The notes under the pieces: model-generated | What the model saw: only the letters and a program-made list of their open reading frames with translations | The model's database searches: none | What the model was told of the DNA's origin: nothing | Source: JAAZPT01 sp034180455 | Lineage (GTDB): Bacteria; Bacillota; Clostridia; Christensenellales; Aristaeellaceae | Reading direction: 5' to 3' | NCBI GenBank assembly: GCA_034180455.1 | Contig: JAXFOG010000011.1 | Coordinates: 1-43,177 of the forward strand | Length of the DNA stretch: 43,177 nt | Part shown: positions 31,315 to 39,960 of the stretch, in pieces | Layout: every line of letters begins with the position of its first letter | Numbering within the stretch: position 1 is the first letter of the stretch | Translations under genes and position numbers: made by a program

Positions 31315-33210
31315 TTATGCAGCTTGTCTGCGAAATTTAGCAATGAATTTTTCTCTGCGCTCTTTTCGGCGCTGCTTTATGGCGAGCCTATCTCCAAGAT
31401 CTCTAGAGCCTACACCATATACTAGATACAGTATCAGTCCACTCACTAGCATTATAAATACCGTAGATGCGCAACGTCTGCCCGATGCATTTACATTGTA
31501 GCCATCTTTGCCCTCTTCCAAAGTCATGCTCTGCATTATCATAGCGTATGTCTTGCCATAGCTTGAGTGGAATGTAGCAGATATATCGTATTCTGTAAAT
31601 AGAGCATTGAAGTTTATCGCAAATACTGCCAACACACTTGGCAATACTATTGGCAGCTTTACCTTCAAGAATGATACCAGAGGGCTTGCTCCAAGGTTTC
31701 TAGCAGCCTCTCCCAACTCCTCGTCTATCGAGTAGAAAGCAGCCTTTATCATTCTTAATGAGAACGGTATCTTGACGACCACATACGCCAGCACAATCAA
31801 TATTCTTACGTTTTCTTGCATATATAGGTTTACGTTTCCTACATAGGCTATATCATTGGTATTGAAGAATGTACGATAAGAGTATGATATTAGTATCGTA
31901 GGTAGCAACCATGGGAAAAGTAGACTATATTCCACTATCACAGAACGCTTTTTATTTCTATTTTTAAAAATATAGTTTACTGCAATTACAACTATCACAC
32001 ATGCAAGGGCAGCAGCAATAGCTGACATTATCATACTTAGCCGTATTCCTCCAAGCGTTTGCTCGTTTGAGAAAACACCCGATATAGAGTCTGGTCTTAT
32101 TTTTAGCTTGCCTCTATTTGTCATAAATTCATAGTCTTGAGTACCAAAGAAGTTTACCAATGTAAACTGGTCAAACGATGGTATCTTTGAACGTATGGCA
32201 GGATAGTTCTGGAAGGCAAACAGTATTATCATAACTACTGGCATAGCATATATTATAAATATAACGTATGCGTATATATGTGCTAGTACATTGATAATTG
32301 GATTATGTATCTTTTGCTTTTGTAGCTTTATCTTTGTTTTGGAAACACTTAGATAGTGCCCTTTGCGCTCGTATGAGGAAAGTAGCATTAGCAAAGTAAT
32401 AGTAAATAACGCTAGTATTACAGATAGCAAAGCTGCTCTTGCTTGTGGGAAGGCCTCATCTGCAACAGATGAACCTGCAAGACGAACAATCTCTGGGTTT
32501 ATAGAGTTGTATCCCAGCAATGTAGGCGCACTCATTGCACATAGACCTGTAATAAAGGTCATTACAGTTAGAGAGAAAAGCGTAGGCAATAGCGTGGGGA
32601 AAACTACCTTCATCAATACCTTAAAAGGCTTTGCTCCCAAGTTTTGTGCAGCCTCAACAGTGCTGTAATCTATGGATCTTATTGCATTGCGTAAAAATAG
32701 CATGTGATTGGATGTGCAGGCAAAGGTCATTGTAAATAATACAGCCTTAAATCCAGAAAACCACGTGGGATCCATTTCAGGGAATTTTTTTGATAACCAT
32801 GTAGTTAGTATTCCATTTGAATCATATAAGAAAAGATATCCAGTAACCAAAGCTATACCAGAATATATAAGCGTGGTCATATATCCAAGCCGTAGTATAT
32901 TGGCTCCTTTTATATCAAAATATTCAGTTAGTAAAACTATGCTTATTCCTATAACATTTACAGTTATCACAAGGCATATTGCAAGCTTTAGAGAATTCCA
33001 TACGAAAGTTGGCATTGAGCCTGCAAAAAAGAATCGTATTACTGCAAAAGGATCAGTATTTCCAGCTGAGTTTTTGGTAGTAAATATCTGTGATAGAGTA
33101 TTTATGCAAGGAATTATCATAAATCCTAAGAACAAATATACAAAAAACGCAGTGCTAAACACCTTAAATAAAATATCAGGTTTTAAACGCTCTGTACGTG
33201 ACTGTTTCAT
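31315..33210 (-). CDS. ABC importer permease with two fused transmembrane domains
   Basis: The 631-residue membrane protein contains two BPD_transp_1 units. Each has an EAA loop that docks on the ATPase: TVEAAQNLGAKPFKVLMKVV (about residue 184) and ELGEAARNLGASPLVSFLKV (about residue 525). Each is followed by FPTLLP or LPIVLP. An intervening loop of about 60 residues (SFDQFTLVNFFGTQDYEFMT) is probably extracytoplasmic. Fused permeases occur in ferric iron (FbpB/SfuB), thiamine and phosphonate importers, so the class does not fix the substrate. The C-terminus is strongly basic (KQRRKERREKFIAKFRRQ). It is the last gene of a binding protein-ATPase-permease operon, 11 bp after the ATPase. Confidence 0.85.
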   Translation of the reverse strand: MKQSRTERLKPDILFKVFSTAFFVYLFLGFMIIPCINTLSQIFTTKNSAGNTDPFAVIRFFFAGSMPTFVWNSLKLAICLVITVNVIGISIVLLTEYFDIKGANILRLGYMTTLIYSGIALVTGYLFLYDSNGILTTWLSKKFPEMDPTWFSGFKAVLFTMTFACTSNHMLFLRNAIRSIDYSTVEAAQNLGAKPFKVLMKVVFPTLLPTLFSLTVMTFITGLCAMSAPTLLGYNSINPEIVRLAGSSVADEAFPQARAALLSVILALFTITLLMLLSSYERKGHYLSVSKTKIKLQKQKIHNPIINVLAHIYAYVIFIIYAMPVVMIILFAFQNYPAIRSKIPSFDQFTLVNFFGTQDYEFMTNRGKLKIRPDSISGVFSNEQTLGGIRLSMIMSAIAAALACVIVVIAVNYIFKNRNKKRSVIVEYSLLFPWLLPTILISYSYRTFFNTNDIAYVGNVNLYMQENVRILIVLAYVVVKIPFSLRMIKAAFYSIDEELGEAARNLGASPLVSFLKVKLPIVLPSVLAVFAINFNALFTEYDISATFHSSYGKTYAMIMQSMTLEEGKDGYNVNASGRRCASTVFIMLVSGLILYLVYGVGSRDLGDRLAIKQRRKERREKFIAKFRRQAA

Positions 33211-33221
33211 GATGGGGTCTC

Positions 33222-34226
33222 CTATTTGTCTTTAATATAGCTCATAATGTTTTTAGGATCTATATTTATGCTTACTGTGTCCCCAGGAGCGTATATATTT
33301 ATACCGTTGTTCTTTTCAACTGCCTTTAAAATGCTATTGTCTGATTTAATGGTATATTTTATATACAGGCCATAATATTCACGACTTAATATAGTTCCAC
33401 TAAGGTGCAATGCTTCACTTGTTGGTGGTTCATTTATGCCAAGCCTTTCTAGACGAATATAGTGGCGCTTTGTAGTGTCTAGTTTCATCTTGTCTACAAT
33501 ATCAGGACTCAGTTCGTTTATATCTCCAATAAAATTGCATACAAAATCTGTTGCCGATTTATTGTATATTTCATTAGGAGTACCTACCTGCTCTATGCTA
33601 CCTTTATTAAATACTGCTATTCTATCAGATAGAGTTAGGGCTTCTTCCTGATCATGAGTAACATATATAGTTGTAATTCCAAAGTTGGTCTGCAATTTTT
33701 TAAGCTCGTTTCTTAGCTGCACTCTTAGCTTTGCATCAAGGTTGGATAAAGGCTCGTCCATACAGATTATTGCAGGCTCTGTTACAAGAGCTCTAGCTAT
33801 TGCAACACGCTGCTGTTGTCCACCAGAAAGCTGACTTACTGCCTTTTCCAGCTGATCTTTTGAAAGTTCAACCTTATCAGAAATATTCATTACTTTTTTC
33901 TCTATTTCTGATTTATCCAACTTTTGCATCTTGAGTCCAAAGGCGATATTGTCTTTAACTGTCATAGATGGAAAAAGTGCATAGCTCTGGAAAACCATAC
34001 CAATATTGCGCTTTTCAATAGGCACATTTGTAATGTCTTTTCCTTTTACCTTTACTCTGCCCTCATCTGGAGAAATAAAGCCAGTTATAGTGCGTAGCGT
34101 AGTAGTTTTACCACAACCAGATGGCCCTAAGAAAGTAAAAAACTCTCCCTCTTTAACCTCTATATTTATATCATGCAATGCTTCAAAATCGCCAAATCTA
34201 ACTACTATATGTTCAAGTTCTATCAT
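33222..34226 (-). CDS. ABC importer ATPase (FbpC/PotA-type)
   Basis: The 334-residue ATPase has Walker A GPSGCGKTTT (about 33-42), Q-loop VFQSYALFPSMTV, signature LSGGQQQRVAIARAL, Walker B IICMDEPLSNLDA and H-loop VTHDQEEA. The C-terminal TOBE-like regulatory region (about 240-334) is seen in importers for iron, polyamine, maltose and similar solutes. The length and fused permease favour the Fbp/Pot group, but the solute is unknown. It sits between the binding-protein gene (80-bp gap with a GC-rich hairpin) and the permease gene. Confidence 0.88.
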   Translation of the reverse strand: MIELEHIVVRFGDFEALHDINIEVKEGEFFTFLGPSGCGKTTTLRTITGFISPDEGRVKVKGKDITNVPIEKRNIGMVFQSYALFPSMTVKDNIAFGLKMQKLDKSEIEKKVMNISDKVELSKDQLEKAVSQLSGGQQQRVAIARALVTEPAIICMDEPLSNLDAKLRVQLRNELKKLQTNFGITTIYVTHDQEEALTLSDRIAVFNKGSIEQVGTPNEIYNKSATDFVCNFIGDINELSPDIVDKMKLDTTKRHYIRLERLGINEPPTSEALHLSGTILSREYYGLYIKYTIKSDNSILKAVEKNNGINIYAPGDTVSINIDPKNIMSYIKDK

Positions 34227-34260
34227 TTGCTAAATCCTTGTCTGTTTAAAGTATGAAATA

Positions 34261-34285
34261 GGCGGGTTCATACGGCGAACCCGCC
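34261..34285 (-). terminator. GC-rich attenuator-like hairpin between binding-protein and ATPase genes
   Basis: A perfect 9-bp stem GGCGGGTTC / GAACCCGCC has a 7-nt loop. On the minus strand it is followed by TATTTCAT, an imperfect T-tract. Placed after the binding-protein gene, it probably causes partial termination or stabilises the upstream mRNA, so that more binding protein than transporter is made. Confidence 0.6.
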
Positions 34286-34306
34286 CATAATATTTTTAGA
34301 ATTTAT

Positions 34307-35521
34307 TTATTCTTTGTGTGCCTGAGTCAATGTTGCCCAGTCTAGATTATCCCAGTCTGGCTCTTCAGGAGCTGCAGAACCGTCTGCCCAGTAGAATCCC
34401 AAGTTTGTCATAATATTGGTCCACTGGCTTATATGCTCACCAACATACTCTGCGTATGTTTGTTCTGTGCCTTCAACCTTCTTTAGAGCGAAGTTTGGTA
34501 TTGTATAGATTGATGGGGTATTGTCGCCATAGATTTCTTTAACAGCTACTTGGTTGCATGGGAATGAATCAAATTCATCTGCCCATTCAGCCTGTACCTT
34601 AGAAGAACCAAACCATTCAGCAAAAGCCTTTACAGCTTCGGTCTCTTCGGGGGTGCGCCCCTCACGGTCTACAATGCCTAGATACTCAGCTATGTAGTAT
34701 GTACCATCATCTATTTCTACCAAGTTCCAGTTTTCTGGCTCTGTTGTTCCCTTTAGAGGATTCTTGGAAGAATCTGCAGCAACGTCTATATTGCCATATA
34801 GTGAAGATGAGAAGTAAGCAGCTACTTGAACATCACCACGGTTTAGAGGATCAAAACCATACTTGTCGCCAGAGAATATTCCGTCTGCACAGTATTTCCA
34901 TAGCATCTTCCAACCGTCAACACTAATGCCACCTGCAGGAGACTTAGGATCTGTATATGCATACAACATTGAAGAGTTGATATTGCTGTTTGTTGTTCCA
35001 CCAACTCTGCCTTGTCTATACCACTTTAGGCCACTGTTTACCAAGTCTGCCCAGTGTGTAAAGTGTAGCTTTTCACCGTTTGTTCCAAGCTCGTCATTAC
35101 GATAGAGCATCAGTATGTTCTGTATTACAAGACCGTATGCCTTGCCATCATATTTGTACTCGCCTACTTCATCAGCCCATGATGGAGTCCAGTCCATAAT
35201 CTTTATATTGTCATAGGTATTGTTTACAAGCTGTGACCAACGTGTTTCATTCAAGCCGAAGATAATATCGCCGTCTTTGTTTTCGTTGGCTGCCTGTATT
35301 ACAGTAGAGTCTCCAGACAATACAGTGTTGTCGTCCATAGAGATGGTGAAGCCTGCTTCTTTAGCTGCATTTTGTAGCCAAACAGCACGCTCTGTAGAGT
35401 TGGAATTGGAATAAATACGTATGGTGACGCCAGAGTAATCTTTTTCTGCGGCTAGAGCATAGCCGGATACAAAAGTCATTACCATAGCTAGCGCCAGCAA
35501 TAACGAAAGATACTTTTTCAT
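34307..35521 (-). CDS. ABC transporter extracellular binding protein, apparently non-lipidated
   Basis: The 404-residue protein belongs to the large extracellular binding-protein family 1-like group (Fbp/Pot-like). Features are VTIRIYSNSNSTERAVWLQN, GDIIFGLNETRWSQLVN, YGLVIQNILMLYRND, THWADLVNSGLKW and a C-terminal Trp/Asp-rich tail. The signal peptide (1-25, ending ALA-AEKD) has no lipobox Cys. The same absence is seen in the fucose binding protein. AAAAGGAG lies 8 nt before the ATG. It is the first gene of the operon, with a good promoter. The ligand is not identified; iron, polyamine and organophosphonate relatives exist. Confidence 0.83.
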   Translation of the reverse strand: MKKYLSLLLALAMVMTFVSGYALAAEKDYSGVTIRIYSNSNSTERAVWLQNAAKEAGFTISMDDNTVLSGDSTVIQAANENKDGDIIFGLNETRWSQLVNNTYDNIKIMDWTPSWADEVGEYKYDGKAYGLVIQNILMLYRNDELGTNGEKLHFTHWADLVNSGLKWYRQGRVGGTTNSNINSSMLYAYTDPKSPAGGISVDGWKMLWKYCADGIFSGDKYGFDPLNRGDVQVAAYFSSSLYGNIDVAADSSKNPLKGTTEPENWNLVEIDDGTYYIAEYLGIVDREGRTPEETEAVKAFAEWFGSSKVQAEWADEFDSFPCNQVAVKEIYGDNTPSIYTIPNFALKKVEGTEQTYAEYVGEHISQWTNIMTNLGFYWADGSAAPEEPDWDNLDWATLTQAHKE

Positions 35522-35554
35522 AAAAATTTCTCCTTTTTATTTTTTTCTTTCTAT

Positions 35555-35584
35555 ATTATAAACTAAATTGAGCTATATAGTCAA
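35555..35584 (-). promoter_or_regulatory. Promoter of the binding-protein ABC operon
   Basis: On the minus strand TTGACT (35579-35584) and TATAAT (35555-35560) are 18 bp apart, about 34 bp upstream of the start codon. Confidence 0.7.
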
Positions 35585-35700
35585 TCTTTTATTGCTATTT
35601 TTAATTATTTAGCTACCAATATATATAAAATTAATGAGTAGATAGCTATAAAGGTAAGCATTTGATAAGAAATACTATGTCTTATTTTTGTTAATATATT

Positions 35701-35718
35701 TTGATTTTTAAAAATCAA
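35701..35718. promoter_or_regulatory. Perfect 18-bp palindrome upstream of the AlkD-like gene
   Basis: TTGATTTTT is followed directly by its reverse complement AAAAATCAA, 5 bp before the predicted -35 box at 35724. It could be an operator; with no loop it is not a terminator hairpin. Confidence 0.4.
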
Positions 35719-35723
35719 GTCTA

Positions 35724-35751
35724 TTGAGTTCTTTATAAAATATTATAAAAT
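35724..35751 (+). promoter_or_regulatory. Candidate promoter of the AlkD-like gene
   Basis: TTGAGT (35724-35729) and TAAAAT (35746-35751) are 16 bp apart, 31 bp before the start codon; RBS is AGAGG at 35771-35775. Confidence 0.45.
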
Positions 35752-35782
35752 AGTATTAAACACATAATTAAAGAGGCAAAGT

Positions 35783-36475
35783 ATGGAGAGTAAAATTATT
35801 CAAGAAAAATTGCTTGCAATGCAGGATAAAGAATATGCAAGCTTTATGTCAAAGCTTATTCCTGATAAAGATGAGTCGGAAATTATTGGAGTAAGGATAC
35901 CAGATCTAAGAAAGTATGCCAAAGAGCTTTTAAAAACTGGAGATGTTTTTGAATTTCTTCATAGCCTACCACATAAGTTTTTTGAAGAATATCAGCTACA
36001 CGTTTTAATTATTTCTGCTATGAAAGATTTTGACACTTGTATAAAAGAGATAGATAATATCTTGCCATATATAGATAACTGGGCTACCTGCGACTGCCTT
36101 TCGCCAAACATTTTTAAAAAATATCATAAAGAATTGCTACCGTATATAATGACTTGGATTAAGTCAGAAAAAACATATACCAAAAGGTTTGCAATCGGTA
36201 TGCTTATGCAGCACTTCCTTGATGAAGATTTTGATGCAAAATTCCTTGAAATAGTCGCCACAATACGCTCTAAGGAATACTATGTAAATATGATGATAGC
36301 GTGGTACTTTGCTACAGCCCTTGCAAAGCGCTATGATGAAGCTATCACATATATAGAAAACAATAGGCTTGATAAATGGACGCATAACAAAGCTATACAA
36401 AAGGCGATTGAAAGCTACCGAGTTTCTGATGAGCAAAAGTCCTATTTAAAAAAGCTTAGGATAAAAAGCAAATAA
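35783..36475 (+). CDS. AlkD-family DNA alkylation repair glycosylase
   Basis: The 230-residue all-helical HEAT-repeat protein resembles the AlkC/AlkD enzymes that excise alkylated bases (3-methyladenine, 7-methylguanine) from DNA. The pattern GVRIPDLRKYAKELL near the N-terminus is typical. Candidate catalytic residues are W100 and D104 in DNWATCD and R135 in TYTKRFAIGMLM. They correspond to W109, D113 and R148 of the Bacillus cereus enzyme. The C-terminal TYIENNRLDKWTHNKAIQKAIES is also characteristic. It is a single-gene unit with its own promoter and terminator. Confidence 0.9.
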   Translation: MESKIIQEKLLAMQDKEYASFMSKLIPDKDESEIIGVRIPDLRKYAKELLKTGDVFEFLHSLPHKFFEEYQLHVLIISAMKDFDTCIKEIDNILPYIDNWATCDCLSPNIFKKYHKELLPYIMTWIKSEKTYTKRFAIGMLMQHFLDEDFDAKFLEIVATIRSKEYYVNMMIAWYFATALAKRYDEAITYIENNRLDKWTHNKAIQKAIESYRVSDEQKSYLKKLRIKSK

Positions 36476-36503
36476 AAAAGCATTTATCAAAATGCTTTTT
36501 TAA
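36475..36503. terminator. Bidirectional terminator after the AlkD-like gene
   Basis: An 11-bp stem AAAAAGCATTT / AAATGCTTTTT with loop ATCA lies at 36475-36500. The T-run and A-run are built into the stem ends, so it can act on both strands, including for the convergent S66 peptidase gene. Confidence 0.8.
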
Positions 36504-36513
36504 TATGAAATTT

Positions 36514-37545
36514 TTAATAATTGAAAGTAATTTTCTGCTCTATTGTATTTACTTCGCAGTCTACTCCAAAAGGAATAATGCAACGTGGAGTAGCGTGTCC
36601 TACATTTATGTTGCATACTATGGAAAGGCTTTTATCAGCAAGCTCATCAAGCAGAATCTTTTTATACTCGTCAAAATATACTTCATCTTGAGGCTTGCCT
36701 ATAAGCACAGCAGATACAACATCAAATATACCATAGTTTTTTAGTGCCTGAATCATTTTTTTATAAAGCTCTGGAGTAGGCTTTTCTTCGCTTGTCTCAA
36801 GCAGAAGAATTTTATCCTTCCATTCCGTAAGGCTTGGAAAAATTGAGTATTTACGGCAAATAGACACAGTATCTTCAAATCTGGAGTTGTCAAATATAGT
36901 GTAAATGCTGTCTATACAGCCACCTAGTATCTGTCCTGTAAAAATTGCCTTGCCCTTTAATAATTCAAATCCATTATTTTTGTGACAGGGCATAGCTATT
37001 CCTATTGATTTTTCACTAAAATCTTTTCTTTCACTATACCATACTTCGCTTGGACGAATTTCTTTAATTCTACCAGTATTTAGCAATTCTTCAAAATATT
37101 GTTTGGTGTAGGGTAGCATATCTTTTGAAAGCTCGCATATATCAGGCAAAAACGCTTGCCCATAAAATGTTTTGATACCAAGCTTATGTAGCATAAAATG
37201 ATTCATTGTAGTATCAGAAAAGCCTAAAAATATCTTTTGTCTTGCTGCCTTTTGTAATTCGTTGTTATCAAATAGATAGGGCAGTAGTCTGTATGTGTCT
37301 TCGCCACCTATGGCGCATAGTATCATATCTATTGAGTCATCTAGCATGGCATCAAGCAAATCTTGAGCTCTAGCCTTTGGGTTGCTTTTTATAAAGTCAA
37401 TACCTTTCAGTGAGTTTGGCATGAATTGTATTTCTACACCGTATTTTTTCAGCCTGTTTACTCCAATATCAACATTATGCTTTAGAAATTCTTCTCCCAT
37501 CATTCCAGATGAAAGGCTTACTATTCCTATTTTTCTTACTTTCAT
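36514..37545 (-). CDS. S66-family peptidase (LD-carboxypeptidase / MccF-like)
   Basis: The 343-residue protein is of the S66 family, which includes LdcA muropeptide carboxypeptidases and MccF microcin-immunity peptidases. It starts MKVRKIGIVSLSSG, has a GVEIQFMPN strand and AQDLLDAMLDDSIDMILCAI. The nucleophile elbow IGGEDTYRLLPYL has Thr where MccF enzymes have Ser in GGYNS. The candidate acid is in LLLETSEEKPTPE and the His in NVGHATPRCIIPFG. ATG 37545 is chosen because AGGTG lies 7 nt upstream and the protein then begins at the conserved first strand. The in-frame upstream extension to 37635 would run across the hairpin and into kbl. Confidence 0.8.
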   Translation of the reverse strand: MKVRKIGIVSLSSGMMGEEFLKHNVDIGVNRLKKYGVEIQFMPNSLKGIDFIKSNPKARAQDLLDAMLDDSIDMILCAIGGEDTYRLLPYLFDNNELQKAARQKIFLGFSDTTMNHFMLHKLGIKTFYGQAFLPDICELSKDMLPYTKQYFEELLNTGRIKEIRPSEVWYSERKDFSEKSIGIAMPCHKNNGFELLKGKAIFTGQILGGCIDSIYTIFDNSRFEDTVSICRKYSIFPSLTEWKDKILLLETSEEKPTPELYKKMIQALKNYGIFDVVSAVLIGKPQDEVYFDEYKKILLDELADKSLSIVCNINVGHATPRCIIPFGVDCEVNTIEQKITFNY

Positions 37546-37564
37546 ATTTACACCTATGTAATTT

Positions 37565-37590
37565 AATAGAGAGCCGTTTGGCTCTCTATT
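37565..37590. terminator. Hairpin between kbl and the S66 gene
   Basis: A perfect 11-bp stem AATAGAGAGCC / GGCTCTCTATT with loop GTTT has only a weak T-tract on the minus strand (AAATTACAT). Probably an inefficient terminator that limits readthrough from tdh-kbl into the S66 gene. Confidence 0.6.
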
Positions 37591-37598
37591 TATTATTT

Positions 37599-38780
37599 TT
37601 ATAGTCCCATTTCTTTCTTTACTTCGCAGAAGCACTTGATAGCAAAGTCAAGATTTTCCTTGGTGTGTCCAGCACTTATCTGGGTACGGATACGAGCCTT
37701 GCCCTTTGGAACTACTGGATAACTGAAGCCAATTACATATACGCCCTTCTTTAGCATTCTGTCTGCAAATTCAGCTGCAACCTTGGCATCATATAGCATT
37801 ACAGGTACGATTGGATGTGTGCTCTCAGGAATATCAAAACCCTTTGTAGCCATCTGCTCTCTAAAGTATCTGGTATTCTCATGAACCTTATCACGCAAAG
37901 AAGTATCTTTTTCTAGCATATCTATTACCTTTATTGTAGCTGCGCAAATTGCAGGAGCCAATGTGTTGCTGAAAAGATATGGTCTTGAGTGCTGACGAAG
38001 TAGGTCTACTATTTCTTTGCGAGCTGCTGTAAAGCCGCCACTTGCTCCACCCATAGCCTTGCCGAATGTGCTTGTGATAATATCAACTCTGCCCATTACG
38101 CCACAAGCTTCTGATGTACCTCTGCCATGCTCGCCCATGAAACCACTTGCGTGGCTATCGTCCACCATTACAAGAGCATCATACTCATCTGCAAGATCGC
38201 ATATAGCCTTTAGATTAGCAATGTATCCATCCATAGAGAATACGCCATCAGTGGCTATCATCTTTATACGGCAGTCTTTGGCCTCTTCCAGCTTAGCACG
38301 AAGGTCGTCCATATTGTTGTTTAGATATCTAAATCTCTTTGCCTTGCAAAGTCTTACACCGTCTATAATGCTAGCGTGATTTAATTCATCACTGATTATA
38401 GCATCTTCAGGCCCTAGCAATGTTTCAAAAAGTCCACCATTTGCATCAAAGCATGATGAATATAGTATTGCGTCTTCTGTGCCAACAAACTTTGCTATGC
38501 GCTTTTCAAGCTCTTTGTGTATGGTTTGAGTACCACAGATAAATCTTACAGAGCTTAGTCCAAAGCCGTAATCGTCATAAGCCTTTTTGGCTGCTTCTAT
38601 TATCTCTTTGTTGTTTGCAAGACCAAGGTAGTTGTTGGCGCACATATTTAGAACGCCTTTTACTTCGCTGGTGTCAATTATAGCTCTTTGCTCGGTGGTT
38701 ATTACACGTTCGTTTTTGTAGGTGCCAGATTCCTTTATTCCGTCTAGCACTTCGTTAAAATACTTATAAGCTGTCTTCAT
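37599..38780 (-). CDS. kbl: Glycine C-acetyltransferase (2-amino-3-ketobutyrate CoA ligase)
   Basis: This PLP enzyme cleaves 2-amino-3-ketobutyrate with CoA to glycine and acetyl-CoA, the second step of threonine breakdown after Tdh. The 393 residues show MCANNYLGLANNKE, GFGLSSVRFICGTQTIHKELE, SDELNHASIIDGVRL, VMVDDSHASGFMGEHGRGT and TFGKAMGGASGG with the PLP-binding Lys. These match E. coli Kbl. The ATG at 38780 overlaps the tdh stop (TGATG) and GGAGTGAG lies 5 nt upstream; the TTG at 38783 is not needed. Confidence 0.95.
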   Translation of the reverse strand: MKTAYKYFNEVLDGIKESGTYKNERVITTEQRAIIDTSEVKGVLNMCANNYLGLANNKEIIEAAKKAYDDYGFGLSSVRFICGTQTIHKELEKRIAKFVGTEDAILYSSCFDANGGLFETLLGPEDAIISDELNHASIIDGVRLCKAKRFRYLNNNMDDLRAKLEEAKDCRIKMIATDGVFSMDGYIANLKAICDLADEYDALVMVDDSHASGFMGEHGRGTSEACGVMGRVDIITSTFGKAMGGASGGFTAARKEIVDLLRQHSRPYLFSNTLAPAICAATIKVIDMLEKDTSLRDKVHENTRYFREQMATKGFDIPESTHPIVPVMLYDAKVAAEFADRMLKKGVYVIGFSYPVVPKGKARIRTQISAGHTKENLDFAIKCFCEVKKEMGL

Positions 38781-39820
38781 CAAATCTCACTCCAATTTAA
38801 TATTATCTTGCCAGAATTGCCGGTATTCATAATTTCAAAAGCTTTTTCAAAGTCTTTGTAATCAAATCTGTGTGTGATTATAGGACTCATATCTAGTCCA
38901 CTCTGCACCATTGCCTGCATCTTGTACCAGGTCTCAAACATCTTTCTGCCATATACGCCCTTGATTGTAAGACCCTTGAATGTTATCTCATTCCAGTCTA
39001 CCTGAGCGCCCTTGCCAAATATACCTAGCTGAGCTATCTCGCCACCAGTGCGCATATTGTCTAGCATCTGCTGTAAAGCGTGTGAGTTACCACTCATCTC
39101 AAGACCAACGTCAAAGCCCTCAACTATCTTATGAGCCTTCATGGATTCTTCAAGGCTTTCTCTGCTTGTGTTAAGCACAATGTCTATGCCCATCTTGCGA
39201 GCAAGATCTAGCCTATAATCATTTACATCTGTAATTGTAACGCTTCTTGCACCGTTGTGCTTGCATATAGCAGCTCCCATAATTCCTATTGGGCCAGCGC
39301 CTGTTACCAAAACGTCCTCGCCTACTACGTCAAACATTAGAGCAGTATGGGTAGCGTTGCCAAATGCGTCAAAGAAGGATACAACATCTGTGTTAAGATC
39401 CTCGTCTATTTCAATTACGTTTGAAGCAGGTATGCACAAATATTCTGCAAATGCGCCATCACGATTTACGCCAACGCCCTTTGTGTGCTTGCACCACTGC
39501 ATATTGCCAGCGCGGCAGTTTCTGCAATGCCAGCAAACTATGTGGCCCTCGCCACTTACTAGCTGACCCTCATGATATTGCTTTACATTTTTGCCCAATT
39601 TAGCAATGCGACCTACATATTCATGGCCTGTTACAACTGGTGGTTTAAGGGTGTTTTGGCTCCACTCGTCCCAGTTGTATATATGCAAGTCTGTACCACA
39701 AATGGCAGTTTTGCATATTCTTATAAGCACTTCATTGTCGCCAGGCTCTGGAACAGGTACCTGCACCAGCTTTAGACCCTTTGCACGCTCTGTCTTTGCA
39801 ATAGCATTCATCATAGCCAT
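38780..39820 (-). CDS. tdh: L-threonine 3-dehydrogenase (zinc, MDR family)
   Basis: Tdh oxidises L-threonine to 2-amino-3-ketobutyrate with NAD+. The 346-residue MDR protein has catalytic zinc ligands C41 and H66 region (AICGTDLHIYNWDEWSQ, VVTGHEYVG), the structural zinc lobe CWHCRNCRAGNMQWC and the Rossmann motif VTGAGPIGIMGAAICKHNGA. It also has threonine dehydrogenase-specific stretches such as FDAFGNATHTAL and YGRKMFETWYKM. AGGAGG (39831-39836) precedes the ATG by 10 nt. It is the first gene of tdh-kbl, with overlapping stop and start. Confidence 0.95.
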   Translation of the reverse strand: MAMMNAIAKTERAKGLKLVQVPVPEPGDNEVLIRICKTAICGTDLHIYNWDEWSQNTLKPPVVTGHEYVGRIAKLGKNVKQYHEGQLVSGEGHIVCWHCRNCRAGNMQWCKHTKGVGVNRDGAFAEYLCIPASNVIEIDEDLNTDVVSFFDAFGNATHTALMFDVVGEDVLVTGAGPIGIMGAAICKHNGARSVTITDVNDYRLDLARKMGIDIVLNTSRESLEESMKAHKIVEGFDVGLEMSGNSHALQQMLDNMRTGGEIAQLGIFGKGAQVDWNEITFKGLTIKGVYGRKMFETWYKMQAMVQSGLDMSPIITHRFDYKDFEKAFEIMNTGNSGKIILNWSEI

Positions 39821-39858
39821 ATTATATTATCCTCCTGAGGATTTATTTTTCTGTGGTT

Positions 39859-39886
39859 ATTATATCACAATTAAATGATATGGTAA
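39859..39886 (-). promoter_or_regulatory. Promoter of tdh-kbl
   Basis: On the minus strand TTACCA (39881-39886) and TATAAT (39859-39864) have a 16-bp spacer, with an extended TG one base before the -10 box (TGATATAAT). The start codon is about 38 bp downstream. Confidence 0.65.
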
Positions 39887-39960
39887 AATTTTAAAAGTAG
39901 GATAAATCGCTAAAATCAAGGAATAATGCCATATTTTTGTATAAATAACCACAAAATAAA

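Noticed and set aside
31315..35521. Thiamine importer ThiBPQ
   Set aside because: The permease fusion fits, but the ATPase has a long C-terminal regulatory domain and no thiamine-site features were recognised; the substrate is left open.
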